Assembly: GCA_045592485.1 (NCBI GenBank)
Contig: JAZNUS010000004.1
Coordinates: forward strand, 1 to 6,340
DNA: 6,340 nucleotides
Reading direction: 5' to 3'
From: RGIG1828 sp045592485
GTDB taxonomy: Bacteria > Bacillota > Clostridia > UMGS1810
In this document: positions 5,802 through 6,340 of the stretch, one piece after another
Numbering within the stretch: the stretch's first letter is position 1
How the letters are laid out: every line of letters starts with the position of its first letter
Notes under the pieces: generated by a model
What the model was told of the DNA's origin: nothing
Databases searched by the model: none
The model's input: the letters and a program-made list of their open reading frames with translations, nothing else
Made by a program: the position numbers and the translations under genes

Positions 5802-5814
5802 AATTTCTGAAATT
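5802..5814. promoter_or_regulatory. Palindrome in the antitoxin leader (candidate operator)
   Basis: AATTTC-T-GAAATT is a perfect 6-bp inverted repeat around a single base. It lies between the predicted start of transcription (about 5827) and the ribosome binding site of the antitoxin gene, a usual place for toxin-antitoxin autoregulation. AT-rich palindromes arise easily, so the role is tentative. Confidence 0.45.
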
Positions 5815-5833
5815 CCGATTTTCTTACAATGTT

Positions 5834-5862
5834 ATTATACGCATTTTTTTCAGAAAAGTCAA
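5834..5862 (-). promoter_or_regulatory. Promoter of the toxin-antitoxin module
   Basis: Read on the - strand, TTGACT (5857-5862) is the -35 and TATAAT (5834-5839) the -10, separated by exactly 17 bases. Transcription would start near 5827, giving a leader of about 43 bases. The DNA further upstream, up to the second terminator copy at 5954, contains no gene; it holds a weak inverted repeat ATTTGAA (5883-5889) with TTCAAAT (5914-5920). Confidence 0.85.
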
Positions 5863-5953
5863 TATTATTTTTATAAGAAGTAATTTGAATTAAATCCGAA
5901 ACGCACACAGCATTTCAAATCAGTGTTCAAAAAGCCCTTGGTGTTTTCAAAAA

Positions 5954-5998
5954 AAAGAGAGAGTATATCACTTTGAACAAGTGGCATACTCTCTTTTT
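5954..5998. terminator. Second copy of the bidirectional hairpin terminator
   Basis: The same stem-loop as at 5215-5260: GAGAGTAT (5959-5966) with ATACTCTC (5986-5993), CACTT with AAGTG, and TTTTT at 5994-5998. Two extra bases (GA, 5957-5958) lengthen the left arm. On the - strand it would end transcripts coming from the toxin remnant side; on the + strand it has no obvious gene to terminate. It also insulates the toxin-antitoxin promoter from upstream transcription. Confidence 0.8.
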
Positions 5999-6026
5999 CT
6001 TATAAGCCTGATATATTTTTGTGATG
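5958..6026. repeat. Direct repeat, copy 2 (terminator plus toxin 3' end)
   Basis: Matches 5220-5288 at 68 of 69 positions. Flanking sequence on the left is unrelated to that of copy 1. On the right a weaker match continues to about 6053 before similarity is lost, which identifies it as the end of a second, degraded toxin gene rather than a terminator alone. Confidence 0.95.
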
Positions 6027-6071
6027 ACTAATGTAAATAAGTAATTTGATAATCATTCTGTTATAATTATT
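6000..6071 (-). pseudogene. Remnant of a second RelE-family toxin gene (3' end only)
   Basis: In the frame that ends at the duplicated stop codon, about 23 codons read NNYNRMIIKLLIYISHHKN followed by ISGL. They align with YENGIIVLLLDIGHHKN plus ILGL of the intact toxin; HHKNI and the final GL are identical and II, LL and I are kept. A stop codon lies just upstream in the same frame, and the rest of the gene and any antitoxin are missing. The likely history is a tandem duplication or independent acquisition of a related module followed by decay. Recent copying of the last 69 bases would explain why only they are nearly identical. Confidence 0.75.
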
Positions 6072-6103
6072 TTAATTAAAAATTAAAATATCGGAGATAG
6101 ATG

Positions 6104-6132
6104 TTGACAAAACTCATAATATAGAATATAAT
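6104..6132 (+). promoter_or_regulatory. Promoter of the truncated hicA-like gene
   Basis: TTGACA (6104-6109) and TATAAT (6127-6132) are perfect hexamers with a 17-base spacer. Transcription would start near 6139, inside the palindrome that follows. The promoter is intact although the gene it drives is not. Confidence 0.88.
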
Positions 6133-6135
6133 TAT

Positions 6136-6159
6136 GGTGTAACTAAATTTAGTTGCAAC
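6136..6159. promoter_or_regulatory. Palindromic operator (candidate HicB-type site)
   Basis: AACTAAATTTAGTT (6141-6154) is a perfect 14-bp palindrome. Symmetry continues to 6136-6159 with ten of twelve base pairs matched. It sits at the predicted transcription start, so a bound repressor would block the promoter. HicA/HicB modules are autoregulated by HicB from such palindromes; no hicB is in the window, so the binding protein is inferred. Confidence 0.7.
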
Positions 6160-6174
6160 AGTGAGGTATGAAAT

Positions 6175-6264
6175 ATGAGTAAAAAAGAAAAGCTAATAGC
6201 AAGATTAAAAGGAAAACCAAAGGATTTTACCTTTGAGGAAGTTAGCCTTAGCAACCAACACTAA
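6175..6264 (+). pseudogene. hicA: Truncated HicA-like mRNA interferase toxin (N-terminal fragment)
   Basis: The frame begins MSKKEKLIARLKGKPKDFTF, then EEV, and ends SLSNQH-stop: 29 residues. The first ~23 match, from memory, the start of clostridial HicA toxins (MSKKEKLI-RL-KPKDFTFDEL), which are about 80 residues and carry their catalytic residue later, in a part missing here. Similarity stops near 6243, where unrelated sequence joins in, so a deletion or insertion has cut the gene. GTGAGGT (6161-6167) provides a ribosome binding site about 8 bases upstream, and the promoter and operator are intact, so a short peptide could still be made. An alternative ATG at 6168 hits a stop after four codons. 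The HicA call rests on a short segment. Confidence 0.68.
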
Positions 6265-6340
6265 AGGCGGTTTTAAAATATAAATTTCGCCTCACCCATC
6301 GTTAAAATACTCGGAAATATTAACATATTCCCTGCGTTTT
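6265..6340. other. Unidentified sequence to the right edge
   Basis: No gene is recognised. AGGCG (6265-6269) and CGCCT (6288-6292) could close a weak hairpin, and GGAAATATT...ATATTCC near 6314-6330 is another imperfect one. On the - strand a frame is open from the right edge to a stop at 6273-6275 (about 21 codons), too short to judge. This may be the end of the element that truncated the hicA-like gene. Confidence 0.4.

Noticed and set aside
6273..6338. Partial gene entering from the right edge on the - strand
   Set aside because: Only about 21 codons are visible with no recognisable motif; chance open frames of this size are common.
1..6340. CRISPR array, tRNA, rRNA or riboswitch
   Set aside because: No regularly spaced repeats, cloverleaf or known aptamer core was seen; the 69-base repeats occur only twice and carry a toxin gene end.

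Overview
The window carries a complete ctsR-mcsA-mcsB-clpC protein quality-control operon on the + strand (769-5205), preceded by about 770 bases with no gene and followed by an AT-rich accessory stretch of toxin-antitoxin material (5215-6264). The gene order, AGGAGG-type ribosome binding sites, a textbook sigma-A promoter with a CtsR operator, and the protein-arginine kinase McsB point to a low-to-mid GC Bacillota. The wording of the proteins and the CCCCTTAGGCAG-type inverted repeat at the left edge suggest a gut Clostridia of the Oscillospiraceae/Ruminococcaceae kind; that placement is from memory, not a search.

Region 1-768 holds a 127-base composite inverted repeat, then very AT-rich DNA with a cluster of DnaA-box-like nonamers (266-336), including one perfect TTATCCACA. 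A 12-bp perfect inverted repeat encloses most of this cluster. A consensus promoter (TTGACA, 17 bp, TATAAT; 610-638) follows, with a perfect CtsR heptad direct repeat (649-665) at the predicted start of transcription and a third, inverted half-site at 679-685.

Region 769-5205 is the operon. CtsR represses it through its winged helix-turn-helix and tetraglycine loop. McsA (zinc fingers plus UVR motif) activates McsB. McsB phosphorylates arginines on proteins. ClpC, the Hsp100 unfoldase, binds phosphoarginine through its N domain and feeds ClpP. All the residues expected for this circuit that I could check by eye are present. The genes are tightly packed (gaps of 13, 1 and 22 bases), so they are probably co-transcribed.

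Region 5215-5862 is a convergent two-gene module on the - strand: an AbrB/MazE-type antitoxin followed, with an 8-base overlap, by a RelE/ParE-family toxin. It has its own promoter and shares a bidirectional hairpin terminator with clpC.

Region 5950-6264 holds debris of similar systems. A near-identical second copy of the terminator plus the toxin 3' end continues into a diverged toxin remnant. It is followed by a fully formed promoter, palindromic operator and ribosome binding site that drive only the first ~23 codons of a HicA-like toxin. The last 76 bases are unidentified. I see no convincingly new system. The most unusual points are the repeat-bounded toxin-antitoxin module with its broken relatives, and the DnaA-box cluster upstream of ctsR.
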